From positions 35,321,131 to 35,385,130 of the forward strand of contig NC_068971.1 of assembly GCF_016808095.1 (NCBI RefSeq): DNA of 64,000 nucleotides. The letters are read 5' to 3'. This document shows positions 37,238 to 52,123 of this stretch, piece after piece. The notes under the pieces are model-generated. The model saw only the letters and a program-made list of their open reading frames with translations. It searched no databases and was not told the DNA's origin. Each line of letters begins with the position of its first letter. Position 1 is the stretch's first letter. The translations under genes were made by a program, and so were the position numbers. This stretch comes from Vigna angularis. Lineage: Eukaryota; Streptophyta; Magnoliopsida; Fabales; Fabaceae.

Positions 37238-38774
37238 GGTTTAAACCTTTTAGTTGTCTCTATTTATGTGGGTTTTTTCCATTTTGATCCCCTTCTTATT
37301 AAAATCCCTAATTGAGTCCTTAAAAGTGCTAATTTGAATCAATGAAGCCCTTGCCATTAAATTTATTTAACGGGGTTAAGTTTGTGCACAGGTTAGAACA
37401 TTGACGTGGCCAGTTTTTGCCACATCACTCATACTACGTCAGAGTCATCTTTTCCAACAGGACAAACCTAATTTCCCTAGCGTCGCCGCCGTAAAGCCGC
37501 TGCGAAGCCTTTAGTCTCGCCGTCACCACCTTGTTACGCCGTAACCGTGAAGCCATCGTGAGAACGCTAGTAGCACCTTCGCTGCACCGCCACCTTCTTC
37601 ACGCATCCACCATCTCGTCGCGCCTTAATGTTGAAGGAGTTTAGTGGTCAACGACAAGAGTTAGATCCAAAGACAAAATAATAATCTTCGTTTTCTACCC
37701 TCACACCTCTTTACTTTCTTCCTCTTCTCATCTTTGTTCGTGTCTGTACTTTTCAGTTCATAGCCAGACTCAAGGAGTTTAAAGACCTCAACTTTGTATT
37801 TGATCTTCAAAATCTGATGTATGCCCTTTATTGCTTTTCAAGATTTTTTGGTCTTTCTAGTCCCAAAAACTACCACAAGGACCACCACCACAACAACATA
37901 ATGAATATTCTTATGGTAGTTCTCATCATCAACAATCCAACAACAAAATCAATATTCATTCTTATCATTTCTCAGTCAACACTGAAACTGACATCTTTAC
38001 CTTCTACCTTAATCCCCTTCAACTCCGAGGTATCATTTTTCGTTCACCTTTGGTTCCAATTTTTCAATCGATTCACGTTAAAGAGGGTATCTTTTTTTAA
38101 AATTAGCATTAGTTAGAGAAAATTAAAACAAAGAAGGATAATAGGTATGGTAGGAGATTTGGAACCAATGTGAGTGGATTAAAATACAGATTAGAAGAAA
38201 AAAGTTAACTATTTTTGTTGAGAATGTCTTGAAGAAGAATAGTTCGGTGGGCTTTGATTTGAATGTTAAATGGGGTTGTTGGGTTTGTTTAAGATAGAGA
38301 ATTTATGGGCGGATTAGTTTGATCTGAATGTTAAATGGTTCTTCCAGTGCTTTTGACAATGCTTTTGGTGGCTTTTTTGATGTCGTGAACTCCATGGCCT
38401 CTGAGAATCCTCTTCAATCTAAAATGGGTGCTAGGAATTGCTCCAATCTCTTCAGGCAAAAGAGCTCCCCTACTATATTTTTCTCCATTGAAAATGGTTT
38501 CTGCTGTTGGGGAAGATAATTTTTCTTCATTTACGCACATAAATATTAAATTATGACATTTTACCAAATTTCAGGTCTCACCATGCCACGTCTTAAAAAA
38601 TAGAACCATCAACCTTTCACTCGTGCACAAACTTAACCCCGTTAAGTAAATTTAACGGCAGAGGCTCAATTGATTCAAATTAACACTTTTAAGGACTCAA
38701 TTGGGAATTCTAATAAGAAGGAGATCAAAATGGGAAAACCCCACATAAATAAGGACAACTAAAGGGTTTAAACC
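37238..38774. mobile_element. Non-autonomous Mutator-like element A (Pack-MULE type), 1537 bp
   Basis: Terminal inverted repeats of about 170 bp begin GGTTTAAACC and include 'tctatttatgtggggttttt'-like and 'taacggggttaag' segments, matched by their reverse complements at the right end. A perfect 9-bp target duplication 'tatactatc' flanks it (37229-37237 and 38775-38783), as expected for Mutator. The interior is richer in GC than the surroundings (about 37460-37630) and carries gene-like pieces near 37855-38095 and 38330-38540. There is no transposase frame. The TIRs are related to those of element B at 60760-62188. Confidence 0.88.
37855..38540 (+). pseudogene. Captured gene-like pieces, possibly from a bHLH transcription factor
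   Basis: Two open segments lie inside element A. The first (about 37855-38095) reads Gln/Pro/His-rich (LPQGPPPQQHNEYSYGSSHH). The second (38330-38516) reads SSSAFDNAFGGFFDVVNSMA, then GARNCSNLFRQKSSP and FFSIENGF. The R-Q-x-SSP...FF...ENGF pattern resembles the region before the DNA-binding domain in plant bHLH122/130-like proteins. The basic helix-loop-helix itself is absent and a frameshift follows ENGF. Identification is a motif-level guess. Confidence 0.4.
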
Positions 38775-38979
38775 TATACTATCTTTCGTATAAAACGATA
38801 TATGTTACCATTTTAAGAATAAACTTTTCTAAGAATTTGAAAATACCCATTTGTAATGCAAAAAACATTACCAATATAACTTTAAATGAAATCCATAAAA
38901 AGATCTTTTAAATTATAAAGTGAGTTTCACTTACTAATCTTTCTCAAGAATTGTGAGAATATTTTTTTCAAAATATTCT

Positions 38980-40161
38980 TGTTAGAAAAGTAACCCCTAT
39001 ATCTCAAGCCAAGAGGGAGTGAATTGAATTTCAAAAGCTTTTTAAATCTTTAAAGAATCTTTAATCTGGAAATCACTAATCAAAGGTGTTTGAATCAATC
39101 AAGTAAAGAAAATTAAAAGAAAGACTATAGCATACAAAGATTTATATTAGTTTAGCTCTTATAAGAAGCCTACATCCAGTCTTCCTTCAACAACCTTAGT
39201 TGGGGGTAATTCACTAATCAAGATTTGAGCTCAAGAATACAATGATACACTCAATTGATATCCTTACCAACACTCAAATCCAATACAAATAATACAAGAT
39301 AGGATCACACTCACTCTCTCCAACATGCCCTACCCAGCACAGATAACAAATAAAAGCAATGTAAAAGAACCTGAACGAAATACACTCAAATAGTGCAAAT
39401 AATTGAGAACATGTAAGCTCCCTTGAGTCTTAATTGATTTATTATTTTGTTCTTCACCAATGTAGCTTGAAATCTCCAAGAAGTCTTCTTGAATGTGCAT
39501 GTACTCAAACTCAATGAAAATGTCAGTATATAACAAATGAATAATGTGTTGAGGCAGGTTTCAAATCTGATTTATATCAAATTATGTTGCAATTTAATCG
39601 ATTATATAATTTTTTCTGTTTTAATCGATTATGTCACTAATATAATCAATTAAAATGATTGTTATGCCTTATACTGCTTCTTTTGACTTACCTAACAGAT
39701 TAGGTTATTAGCATAATGGATTAGACCAAAGTTTCTATTTTAATCCATGAGATAACTAATGTAATTGATTAAAGTGACATCATACCTTGTTTTGATTCTT
39801 TTCACATTTTCTAATACATTAGACTATCTGCATAAGAGATTATGTCTAAGTTTTTGTTTTAATTGATTATGCTACTCATATAATCGATTATAACAGATAA
39901 TTTTGTCTTGTTTTTGTTTTCTATTATGGTTCTTTTAATAGATTAGACTACTTATATAATCGATTAATACTACTAGAACTATATAATGTTGAATTTAAGC
40001 CTATTTCATTTGACAACTCATGATCTACACATCTAACACACATTTGTTATTGTTTTAAACATTTGTTTACCAATTATGCTGTGCAAAAATAATTAGAACA
40101 TTTTCTACTCATCATCAACCACTCATCATCAAAATAGAGTATAATGCTTCCCCTTTCAACA
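38980..40161. mobile_element. Probable solo LTR, 1182 bp, with ATCGATTA-rich array
   Basis: It starts TGTTAGAAAAG, ends CCTTTCAACA and is flanked by 'attct' on both sides (38975-38979 and 40162-40166). The right half (about 39590-39990) holds four degenerate units of about 100-130 bp built around 'taatcgattat' and 'gattagactat'. There is no internal coding. Confidence 0.68.
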
Positions 40162-40166
40162 ATTCT

Positions 40167-41124
40167 AAAATAGAATTGGAAGAAAAACTCAAATAAGGCT
40201 TTTAATATGATTAACATTTTTTTATATGTTTAATTTTAGTCTTTTACGATATTTGTACAGGAATGGAAAGAGGTTTGAAGCAATCTTGGTTTATAAATTG
40301 TATATCTGAATTTTAGCGTATGGAAAAGTTATTTATTTAATTGCTTTAGAAGTACTAAAAAAAGTGTATCCAAAGAAATCGTGAATGTGAAAGGTGTGTG
40401 TGGCTTTGATTGGATGATGGGATTGTATTGATGGTTATAAGATGATAGTTTTTGTTTTTTACTTAACTAGGAAAATATTAGAATTTCTTTATAGTTTTTG
40501 TTTTTTACTAAGTAGGAAAATGTTAAAATTTCTCAAGAGTTTAATTGAGAAAACACACGGTAGATTTAATATTAAATAAATAATTAGTATACATATATTA
40601 AAGGTTATATTTTTTTTAAATATGTTTTTAGTTTCAATTAAGATGTAAAATTAAATTTTGTTTCTGTTTAAAGTTTAAAATTATTTGGCTCCCAAGTTTT
40701 AAAAATAAATTAATGTAATGACATTTAGGATTATTGATATGAAAAAATGACGTTGTGAAATATGTATTTACGTATTGATGTATGTATTCACATTAATACG
40801 TGATTCATTAATAATGTAGTTTGTCATATTAATAAATATTTAATATTGTTTGATTATAAAGTCTAATAAATTTTGATGATTAAAATTTTTATAAAAGAAT
40901 GAAATACAATTTTTGAGTAAAAATTTTTAGTCTCATAAATCCATTATTTTGACATATGTTATGATATATATAGTTTTCAAAGCAATCAATATGATAAATT
41001 TAGTTACACTTTAACGAAAAAATAATATTATATGAAAAGTTATTTTATAATCAATTAACAAAATCATTTGTACCATTTTACTCTAGGTAAAAATATATCT
41101 ATTAACATTTATAAATATAAACAA

Positions 41125-41162
<38 letters not shown>

Positions 41163-42664
41163 AGTAAAATGTTTCTAATTTTTAAAAAATTAAATATTTT
41201 TTTATTTTTTATTTTGATGTGAAATTGGATTTGATCATATTCAAAACATTAAACTATTTTTATTGTCAAATATGATATATGATATAATGAATGTAATCTT
41301 CATAATCAAATAACATTAAAGATACGTTGATATAAAGATTGTCTTGTGTGTTACGTGTTGACGGAGATACACACATGTCAATATGTAAACACACCCATAA
41401 CAATAATGTTTGCTACGTTAATATATCTTTAACATTGTTTAATAATGATGGTTATACCTATTTATTTTTACAAATTGTAAGTCAAATAATATCAAAATTT
41501 GTAACAAGAATAAAGTGTAATTTTATTTCATAATTTAAAAAATAAAAACATATTTAATCTAATTATTTTTAATATAATAAATTTTTAATTTTTTCTTGTA
41601 TATCAGTTTTTTCTATTTTTATTTAATATAGAACTTGAATTAATTCCAACTATAGAATATTATTTAGAGAAATATTTTACTTTTTCCTAAATAGGAGATA
41701 AATACGCATTTTCATACTTATAATTATTTTAAATAATTAAACTACTTTTAATTTATTTAATATTTTATTTTAAAATTTATATAACTATAATTTTATTATT
41801 ATTATGATTAGACAAGAGAAGGTGAACATTTCTTTTGTCAAAACTTGTTTAAGAGTCTTAATCTGTTTGATGCAGTAATGTGGATGGAGACATCAGATTA
41901 CCTCTCCTGATCACATTGTTTCTCTTCAGTTTTTTTTAATAGCAGAAATAAATACATTTCATGCAAACAATTGAATTGTCCCTGCTCATATAAAAAAAAA
42001 GAGAAAATATTCATTGTTTCCATAACAAGAGAAGTTTTTATATTCTATTAGTGAAAAGATTTTTATATTTGTTGAGTTATTTAATTGTAAATGTAAGTCT
42101 TAATGAAAAAATTGAATATCATAAGAATGAAAATTTATAAATATATTATCTTAAGATTTTGAATTACAAATAATATTAATTTTTTATATGTAAATTAGAC
42201 TTATCTGTATTTTATTCTTCTGATCTTTCTTAGAAACCATGAGTAATATAAAAAACAAATGTTTATGATGGTAGATTCAGAAAAGTCTTAAAGACTCATA
42301 TTAAAAAAAATATATTATTGGGTTATCTAAATATATGTTTTTAAAATGTTTTTTGTTTGAAATAAATTAAATTTTGGATTACAACGACGTGTAATTGAAC
42401 TCATGACTAATCCCCAAAAAGTCCATAAGAATGAAAAATATGCATATAGAATACTAAATACATGCAAAGCCATTCTATGCTTGAAGTATGTAACTTCCTT
42501 TATCCATTATCAAAATTTATATGGTTTGACGTTTCGAACTGAGGTGATGAGACTACGTTCACATGTTTTCTTTTTTGCGTGATTTACAAAAAAAAAAATA
42601 GGTTTATAGTTATTTTCGGTAAAAATAAAATTTTGCATAAATTATTGTAGAGTTTATTGTTAAT
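40167..42664. other. AT-rich, gene-free stretch
   Basis: No coding frame is credible. A short duplicated phrase 'tagtttttgttttttact' occurs twice near 40446 and 40493. A (AT)n run lies at 41131-41155. Otherwise nothing was recognised. Confidence 0.5.
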
Positions 42665-43168
42665 ATGGATCATCCAATCTGGTCTGGTTTTGCCTATTAC
42701 GGGTTAACTATTTAGTGAATGAGTTTAACATAACTTATTTATTAATAAGTTTAAACAGTTTGAATCTAATTTGATCTATTACAAATTGGCTCACTATATT
42801 ATTTAATTACAAGTATTTTTTTATCAATTCTAAAAAATATTAATTTTTCTCTAATTGAAATCTAAATAAAGTTCAATTCAAATGATGTGAATAATATAAT
42901 TTTAAATTATAAATTCAATAGGTTAGAAAACCAACTCGACGTAATCTAAAAAGATAACAAATTTTATAATATAATAATATAACTTCAAAAAATTGAATGG
43001 GTTTGTAAGTCAATTTGATTTATCATACGCCCGAATGAACCACGTCTTTAGTGAATCAAACTCAAAATTAAAATATATCAAAATTTCAATTTTTCTAAAC
43101 TTAACCCAATTTAAATTCGCGATAGCTCATATTGACACACAAGTTTTAAATCTGTTTTGACCATTATT
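42665..43168. mobile_element. Decayed copy of the hAT-like family seen at 20992-21674
   Basis: Colinear but diverged phrases are shared with the 21-kb element: 'acgggttaactatttagtga', 'gctcactatattatttaatt', 'ccaactcgac', and near the end 'tcaaactcaaa' and 'tctgttttgacc'. Termini have decayed and no target duplication can be set. Confidence 0.55.
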
Positions 43169-45740
43169 AATTGAAGCTCATGAAAGTGAATATATATTAA
43201 AATTAATTAACACTTTGTCTGAATCATATTAAATTTCTAAATGTATTTTTTCTTAATTGAAGCTCTAAATATTCTTATAATTTTTTCATTATCATTGACG
43301 CTCTAAATATTCTTATAAATTTTTCATTATCATTTCGTTTGTAAAAATATATAATATAGTGAATCTGTGAATTATATTCTCATGAAAAAACATTATTTTA
43401 AAATTAAATCATTAATTATATTTATATTTATTTTTTAGAGTTTTAAAAGGTAGAACATAATATTATATGTATTACCCAACAAAGAGTACATTAAGTATGA
43501 ATAAATTTCATACTCTTCAGCACATGCACTTCAACAATCTTCTGATGCAATGGATGAGAGCTGTCCATTTTGTTCTCATACCCTGCATGTCTCTATCAAC
43601 ATTAATGAAGACCATGCCATTCAAATGCAACAACCAATCATGCACCTCAAATTTTCCAACTTATAATAAATAATTTTTGAATTAAAAGAACGGGTTTTAG
43701 TTACAACGTTTTCCATGGAAGTAGTTAGGTGTGTCATGCAAAAGTACCATCATGCCCATCTTTTCATTCAAATAATCCCATCCCTTATAGGAGGAATAAA
43801 TGAGTAAAAACTAAAAACTTATATTGTGTAAATCACTAAAATATTTAAAAATACATATCTGTCAACAAACTAAATTTATGAAGTTGATGGATATTTTATA
43901 ACAATAGCATAATTTTTCAAAAAGCTATATAATATTCTAGTGGCCTGTTTGAGTATTTATGTAAACATTTACAATACAAGAAAAAAAGAAAAACACCGAA
44001 TAAATATTTTCATACACTAATTTAGTAATTTGTAGGATACTCTCATTATCTTACATGTAAATTAGTTTTAATTTCTGAACAAATTTTAATAACTTCAAGG
44101 AAAAATAGTTTCCACATAATTAAATAAAGGATACTATGTTACAAAAGACATTTTTTTTTTGTCATGAACATGTTGCTGTAGAGATTGGTTGCTTATTAAA
44201 TTATTGATTGCGATTAATAAACCTTAAGATGACTTATTTTCATAACTAAGACTCAATATACTTATACTATACTTATATATTGAAGTAATTATTTTTAGAT
44301 CTACATTCATTCACAACATAACACAATAACATATAAAACAACATTCACATTTATATAATTCATAAGTTAATCCTACATTTAAGTTAAAATTTCAAAGTAA
44401 AAGTAGAAAATCATCATCGACAATGGGAATTCATTATTCTCTTTTCTTTCATGTAATTCACATAATAACATCATTTAATCATATTTTTCAAATAAATGTT
44501 TAGTACACAACTCAGATTCTATTTGACTTAATATATATAATCATTACTCAATCCTTTTATCAACATTCTAACAAATTAACTTTCATATTCTATTTCTAAC
44601 TTGCAAACTCCATTTAACAAGAAATAGCTTTAATTACTAAAATCAATAAGATGTATTTCTTTAACTACAAACCTCTAATTGAAAATCTCAACCATCATAA
44701 TAAAGAATTATTTCAAGAATTATCTATCAAAATTTATTAATTTTATTGAGATAGCTCTGAAACAAAAACAAGGTAGTGCCCAAGACCCACCCTTGCTGCC
44801 CAACATTGAATCTCTAAGTGCTCACTATAAGTGAGCACCTAGTGCAACTAGGGTATCGTCCAACACCTTGAACCTTTGGAGCTCACTGTTAAGTTAATGC
44901 CTAACCGTCTCAGAGTTACACCCGAAGCCCTAAACCATTACGTACACATCAATTATAAATATAACACATCATTGACTTCAACAAATACAAAACAACTAAG
45001 AATTCATTCAATCAAAACACTCTCAAAAGTCCCAAAACAAATTAGAACTTGAACAAAATAAAAATAATAAGCTTCTCTTATATGGAGTAAAATCATTTAC
45101 TCAAATGATGCTCCTAAAGTTATAATTCTTACATGATACACTAATTGTGCAAAGAAGACCCTTGTCAAAGATCATAACACATCCTCATGATGTCAAAATA
45201 AACATGAATTTATTTTGAACTTCATATTAGTGAATAAGATATTCACATACAACATCAAAACAATACACTAAATCATAAAGGAACAAGAATTAAACTTACT
45301 TTATCATGAATTCTAGTCGTTTGGATGTATAAAACTCTTTATAAGAATATCTTTTATGGCTTCAAACACACGAAGGATATCATAGATACAGAGAAAAGAT
45401 GAAAAGAAATTTTAGAAAAAAGTTGTAGAGAAATGATTTTTTATAAAATGAAATTTTATTAATAAAAATTCTATAGATAATATAATTATATATAATATAA
45501 TGCTTTAAATAATAAAATAATTGAGTATTATATTTTAAAATCACTGTTATTCTTTATTATTTTTTTATCTGTACATTATTTTGTTTATTATATTTAAATA
45601 AAATAATTAAATATATTATTTATTATAAATTAAATCAAAATTATACTATAACAAAAAAAATTATATAAAATCAAACATTCTAAATACTTAGTATTTAATT
45701 ATATACGAATGGTGAATACTTCTTTATTTAATTTGCTTAG
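43169..45740. other. AT-rich spacer with a short palindrome
   Basis: No gene was recognised. A small open frame at 43467-43673 has more even composition but matches nothing I know on either strand. A duplicated phrase 'gctctaaatattcttataa' occurs twice near 43261 and 43300. The region 44760-44940 is less AT-rich and repeat-like, with a perfect 9-bp stem 'gtgctcact...agtgagcac' at 44818-44838. Confidence 0.45.
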
Positions 45741-46455
45741 TGTTGAATATAATAAAAACTATGTAGGAGATTAATCTCTCTTGTGTTGAATATATACATG
45801 GTCTTCTATTTATAATAGAAGAAATATGGGTTAAGCCCAAAATACAAATAAGAAATAATAACAATAAAGATAAAAAATAAATATAAAATAAAGATAATAT
45901 ATCTAACACTCTCCCCTCAAGTTGGTGCATACAAAATGTATGTACCAAACTTGTTACAAATATAATTAATTATCGGTCCCCGTAAAGACTAAGTGAAAAT
46001 ATTTGCTAACTAATCACTTGAATTGACGAACTCAGTCTTGATATCTTTATATACAATCTTCTCTCGAATGAAATGATAGTCAATTTCAATGTGTTCGATC
46101 CTTTCATGAAAGACAAGATTAAAACTAATATGAAGAGCATCCTGATTATGACATCTCCAAATTGTAACTCTCTAAGCAATTACTTAAGCTAAACAAGCTC
46201 ACAAGTGGTTGAGGTCATAACTCTATATTCTGCTTCTGCACTAGATCTTGCCACAACATTTTGTTTCTTGCTTTTCCAAGAGATCAAGTTACTATCAATG
46301 GAGACACAATATCTGGATGTAGATCTTCTATCAAAAGGAGATCCTACTCAATCAACATCAGAATAACAAACGACTCTTGTATGGTTACTAGAACCATATA
46401 ACTACCATTTTCCAAGAGATCTTTTAATGTACCTTAATATACGAATAACTGCATT

Positions 46456-46800
46456 TCAATGATATTCACACGGAGAATTAAGGAATTGACTTACCACACT
46501 AACTGCAAAAGAAATGTCAGGATGAGCAACTGTAAGATAATTCAATTTTCCAACTAGTCTTCTATATTTCTCGGGATCTGACATAGGCTCCCCTTGTTTT
46601 GGTAGAAGTTTGGTATTAGGATCCATGGGTGTGTCCACATGTTTTGAATTCATCAACCTAGTTTCCTCCAAAATATCCAATGCATATTTCCTTTGAGATA
46701 TAACAATACCATCATTGGATTGTGCCACCTCAATACCCAAGAAATATCTAAGTTTGCCAAGATTTTTGGTTTGAAAATGGTTGCAAAGATGTTGTTTCAT
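46456..46800 (-). pseudogene. Copia reverse transcriptase fragment
   Basis: The open stretch of 114 codons contains FQTKNLGKLRYFLGIEVA, ISQRKYALDILEE, DTPMDPN and EKYRRLVGKLNYL. This is the conserved stretch after the YVDD motif in Ty1/copia RT. Both ends are cut by stops, with upstream RT pieces continuing in other frames to about 47300. Confidence 0.85.
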
Positions 46801-47763
46801 CTAAGAGATGCCATGACTATCATTACGTGTAGGAACAATGTCATCAACATATACTATCAAGTAGACAAATCCAACACTTGAGTGATAGCAAAAGACTGAA
46901 TGATCTACCTCGCACGGAGTCATACCAAATTGTTGAGCAACATTACTAAATTTTCCAAACCAGGCCCTAGGAGATTGTTTTAGGCTATATAAGGATTTAC
47001 GAAGACGACATACAACCCAGAAGACTCCCCCTGAATAACAAATCCTGGAGGTTGCTCCATATAAATCTCTTCTTGCAAATCTCCGTTAAGGAATGTATTT
47101 TAAACAAATAGATGACATCTTTGCCACTAGAGAAAAAAGTATCACCATAATCCAACCCAAAAATTTATGTGTAACCTTTGGCCATAAGACGAGCTTTGAG
47201 GCGATCGATAGTTCTATCATAACCAACTTTGATAGTGAAAACCCACCTGCAACCAACAACAAATTTTGTAGACGATAATGAGACAAACTCCCAAGTTCCA
47301 CTACTCTAAAGAGCACTTAGTTCATCTAGCATGGATAACAATTTTTGGGATACACACAAGAAATAGACGAAAGACAAGTATAAAAGGTGAAGACAGTCTA
47401 TGATAACTTAAAGCAATATAATGTGGAGAGGGATTACTAGTAGAACATATACCTTTTCGAAAATTGGAATGGTAGACTCAATTGTCAGAACCAGAGGAGA
47501 CAAGGTAGTTGGCACTTGAATTAAGTCACTTGGTGGTTGTTGAGAAACACCTGGTGAACTAGGCACAATTGGAGGAGCACAAACAACAAGAATATTGATA
47601 GTATTAGAATGAGACATATCAGAAGAAGAATGATCGTTAAAATAAAAGGAATATTCATTGAAGGTGATGGGATGTTATTCTTACTACATGTTATCTCATT
47701 AACTGCATGTGTGGTAGGCCCATAACCCACAGGTCCCAAGATCGAAACCTGACTCTAATACCA

Positions 47764-47996
47764 TTTTAAGAAGTGAACTTTAAGCCTAACTCAACCCCAC
47801 AAAACCGACTTGTAATATGAGGTTTGCACCTACTTATATACTATAAATTGATCTTATCTCTAGACAATGTAGGGCTTTCAACACACCCCCTCACGTCGAG
47901 GTATATACATCTCGAGCGTGAAACTAAACATTAATGGGTGATCCGATAACGGGTGAAACAATATGTCACACAAATTCTAACCAGACTCTAATACCA
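47764..47996 (-). mobile_element. TRIM remnant nested in the copia element
   Basis: A 120-bp LTR (47764-47883, minus strand, TGTTGAAAGCCC... to ...TTCTTAAAA) matches the LTR of the TRIM at 58.79 kb. On one side is a second initiator-Met primer site (47752-47763 complement). On the other is the typical TRIM internal segment with a polypurine run (GAGGGGGTGTG) at 47884-47895. Only one full LTR remains. The primer site at 47986-47996 could belong to this TRIM or to the copia host. Confidence 0.7.
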
Positions 47997-48191
47997 TGTT
48001 GAACATAGTAAAAACTATGTATGAGATTAATCTCCCTTGTGTTGAATATACACATAGGTCATCTATTTATAATAGAAAAAATATGAATTAAAAACCCAAA
48101 ATAATAATAAACTAACTAAAGATAAAAGATAAATATAAAATAAAGATAATATATTAATGGTAAATACTTGTTACAGTTTAATTTGCTTAAG

Positions 48192-50094
<1,903 letters not shown>

Positions 50095-51331
50095 TACTTT
50101 TATAGGGTTAAATATGTTTTTCGTCCTTTAAGTATCACACGATTTTGGGTTTAGTTCTTATTCGAAACTTTGATGATTTTTAGTCTTCATAATTATAAAA
50201 CTCTTAATATTAGTCCTTAAAATTGGACGGCGTTGACTTTTAGTAGATGTGGCAAACGGCGACGTCACGTCTTATGCCAGCTTGCCTCTTCACTCTTTGT
50301 CACGTTGCTTGTGTTGTTTGTCTTCTCCGGCAGAGCAGAGCCTCCATCGGACCAATCGCCGTGACGGACCTTCCGCTCAGTCCAAGGCGTCGCCGGCGAC
50401 ACCAATCGCCACCGGGACCATTGCCGGCCGCGACGTCGATTTCTCCCTCCTTGCCTTTTCTCCGCGCGCAAGAGAAGCTCTCTCGTTCCTCCGCCAATCG
50501 CCGCCTGAGAGAGCCCAGCCTCCGCGAGCCACAAAACAGTAAATAAAATGTCCTGACTCTCAAAGCAGAGAAATCCTTAATCTATGCAGCAAAAAAAAAG
50601 GTTGAACACAGAAATTTAAAACTGCAAACACTGAGAAAATAGGCAGAAAAGCAAAAATTTGAACCCTCCCCCTACACTTGAATTACACATTGTCCTCAAT
50701 GTGCAAAGGGAGTAAACCAGAAGTGAAAAACAGAACTAAAACTAGTGCTAAATTTGAGATCAAAATTTAAAAACAGTAAAGAAAAGCTACAAATGAAAAC
50801 AGTGTATGAAATGGAATGTATATATGAACTGGTGCAAATTGGTGGTAGAACTGGACTACTAAAGCTAAATCTAAAACACAATTGAAAACAGTAAATGTTA
50901 AAAGGAAAAAAATCAACGCTCAGCAATAAAACCAGCAACCGTAAAATGAAAATGAACGGTGGTTAGCAAAAGAAATAAAAAATGCAATGCATGTAAACTG
51001 AACAACAGTGACAGCAGAAAAGGAAAGAAATTATGAATGGTTATTGAAATTAAAATGCAATGGAAATGCAAAACTAAAACTGGCTTTAACTAAAATACAA
51101 TGATAAAACATAAAATGGAGTGAAAGATGCAATGACTGAAACTGTGAAATGCAAAAGTAAACTTGAAGATGCTAAGCTAAACTAAACTAATGCAAAAGGA
51201 AAATAATCAATGCAGTGACTCACCTAAAACTAAAAACAGTTTGGCCTAACTCAAATTGACCACAAGCCAGTTTATTCTCTTTATTTTGATATAATATATA
51301 ACTCACCTTTTTTACTGTTCATGGTGTTATT

Positions 51332-51594
51332 CTCTGTCGGGCAGCCAAGCCAGCATGGTAATACACTGTTTTGATCTTGCATTTCTCATTTAAAAATTTA
51401 GAGACCTCAACACATTCACTTTTTGAAAGGCAGTAAACAATTCCACACTGATTCCTGAAGCGATCAATTAGTAGCTATCCGAGCTTCTTTAGTGGTTCCT
51501 TTGTCTTGCCAATTACTTCATACTTCAAATTTGGTCCGTCAAAGCTTCTTTCAAGAACGAGTGCACGGGGAATTCTTAGAGCATTTAATATGTC
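51332..51594 (-). pseudogene. Captured RecQ-type DNA helicase exon fragment
   Basis: On the minus strand an acceptor-like tttcag is followed by DILNALRIPRALVLERSF, then PNLKYEVIGKTKEPLKKLG, a stop, and LLIDRFRNQCGIVYCLSKSE through KCKIKTVYYHAGLAARQR. This is the start of the second RecA-like helicase lobe of plant RecQ proteins (closest by memory to RECQ3-type). Family members normally have Gln where the TAG lies (51475-51477). It covers under 90 residues with neither ATPase nor other conserved motifs, so it is a dead piece carried inside element C. The acceptor suggests genomic DNA, not cDNA, was captured. Confidence 0.85.
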
Positions 51595-52123
51595 CTGAAA
51601 AATAAAAATTATTTAAAGGTGAAAAAGGAGCGAAAAAACTCAATAAATGCTCATCACAGTGACTTGATACTCTGACCGGTTGTTGAGGATGGCGTCGGCG
51701 GTGACCATCCTGGTTTGTGGCTCGCGGAAGCTGGGCTCTCTCAGGCGGCGATTGGCGGAGGAACGAGAGAGCTTCTCTCTCGCGCGCGGAGAAAAGGCAA
51801 GGGGGGAGAAATCAACGCCGCAGCTGGCAATGGTCCCGGTGGCGATTCGTGTCGCCGACGACGCCTTGGATTGAGCGGAAGGTCCGACACGGCGACTGGT
51901 TCGATGGAGGCTCTGCTCTGCCGGAGAAGACGAACGACACAAGCAACGCGACAGAGAGTGAAGAGGCAAGCTGTCATAAGATGTGGCCTTTCTGTTTGCC
52001 ACATCTACTAAAAGTTAACGCCGTCCAATTTTAAGGACTAATATTAAGAGTTTTAAAACTATGAGGACTAAAAACCATCAAAGTTTCGAGTAGGGACTAA
52101 ACCAAAAATCGTGTGATACTTAA

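Larger units (their letters stand above)
45741..48155 (-). mobile_element. Internally deleted Ty1/copia element
   Basis: On the minus strand a 168-bp 3' LTR (45741-45908, TG...CA) is preceded by a polypurine tract (TTGAGGGGAGAG complement at 45909-45921). A related 5' LTR lies at 47997-48155, followed by a primer site complementary to initiator-Met tRNA (TGGTATTAGAG, 47986-47996). Only the C-terminal part of Pol is coding-like: RT at 46800-46456 (NLGKLRYFLGIEVAQS, later YRRLVGKLNYL) and broken pieces up to about 47600. Gag, protease and most of integrase are gone. A TRIM remnant sits between them and the 5' LTR. The right LTR seems to lack its last bases. Confidence 0.75.

Noticed and set aside
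39590..39990. Regularly spaced repeats resembling a CRISPR-like array
   Set aside because: Units are diverged, spacers are not unique and of equal length, and the context is a plant solo LTR.
43467..43673. 68-codon frame with balanced composition
   Set aside because: Considered as a gene relic on both strands; no recognisable motif, so left as spacer.
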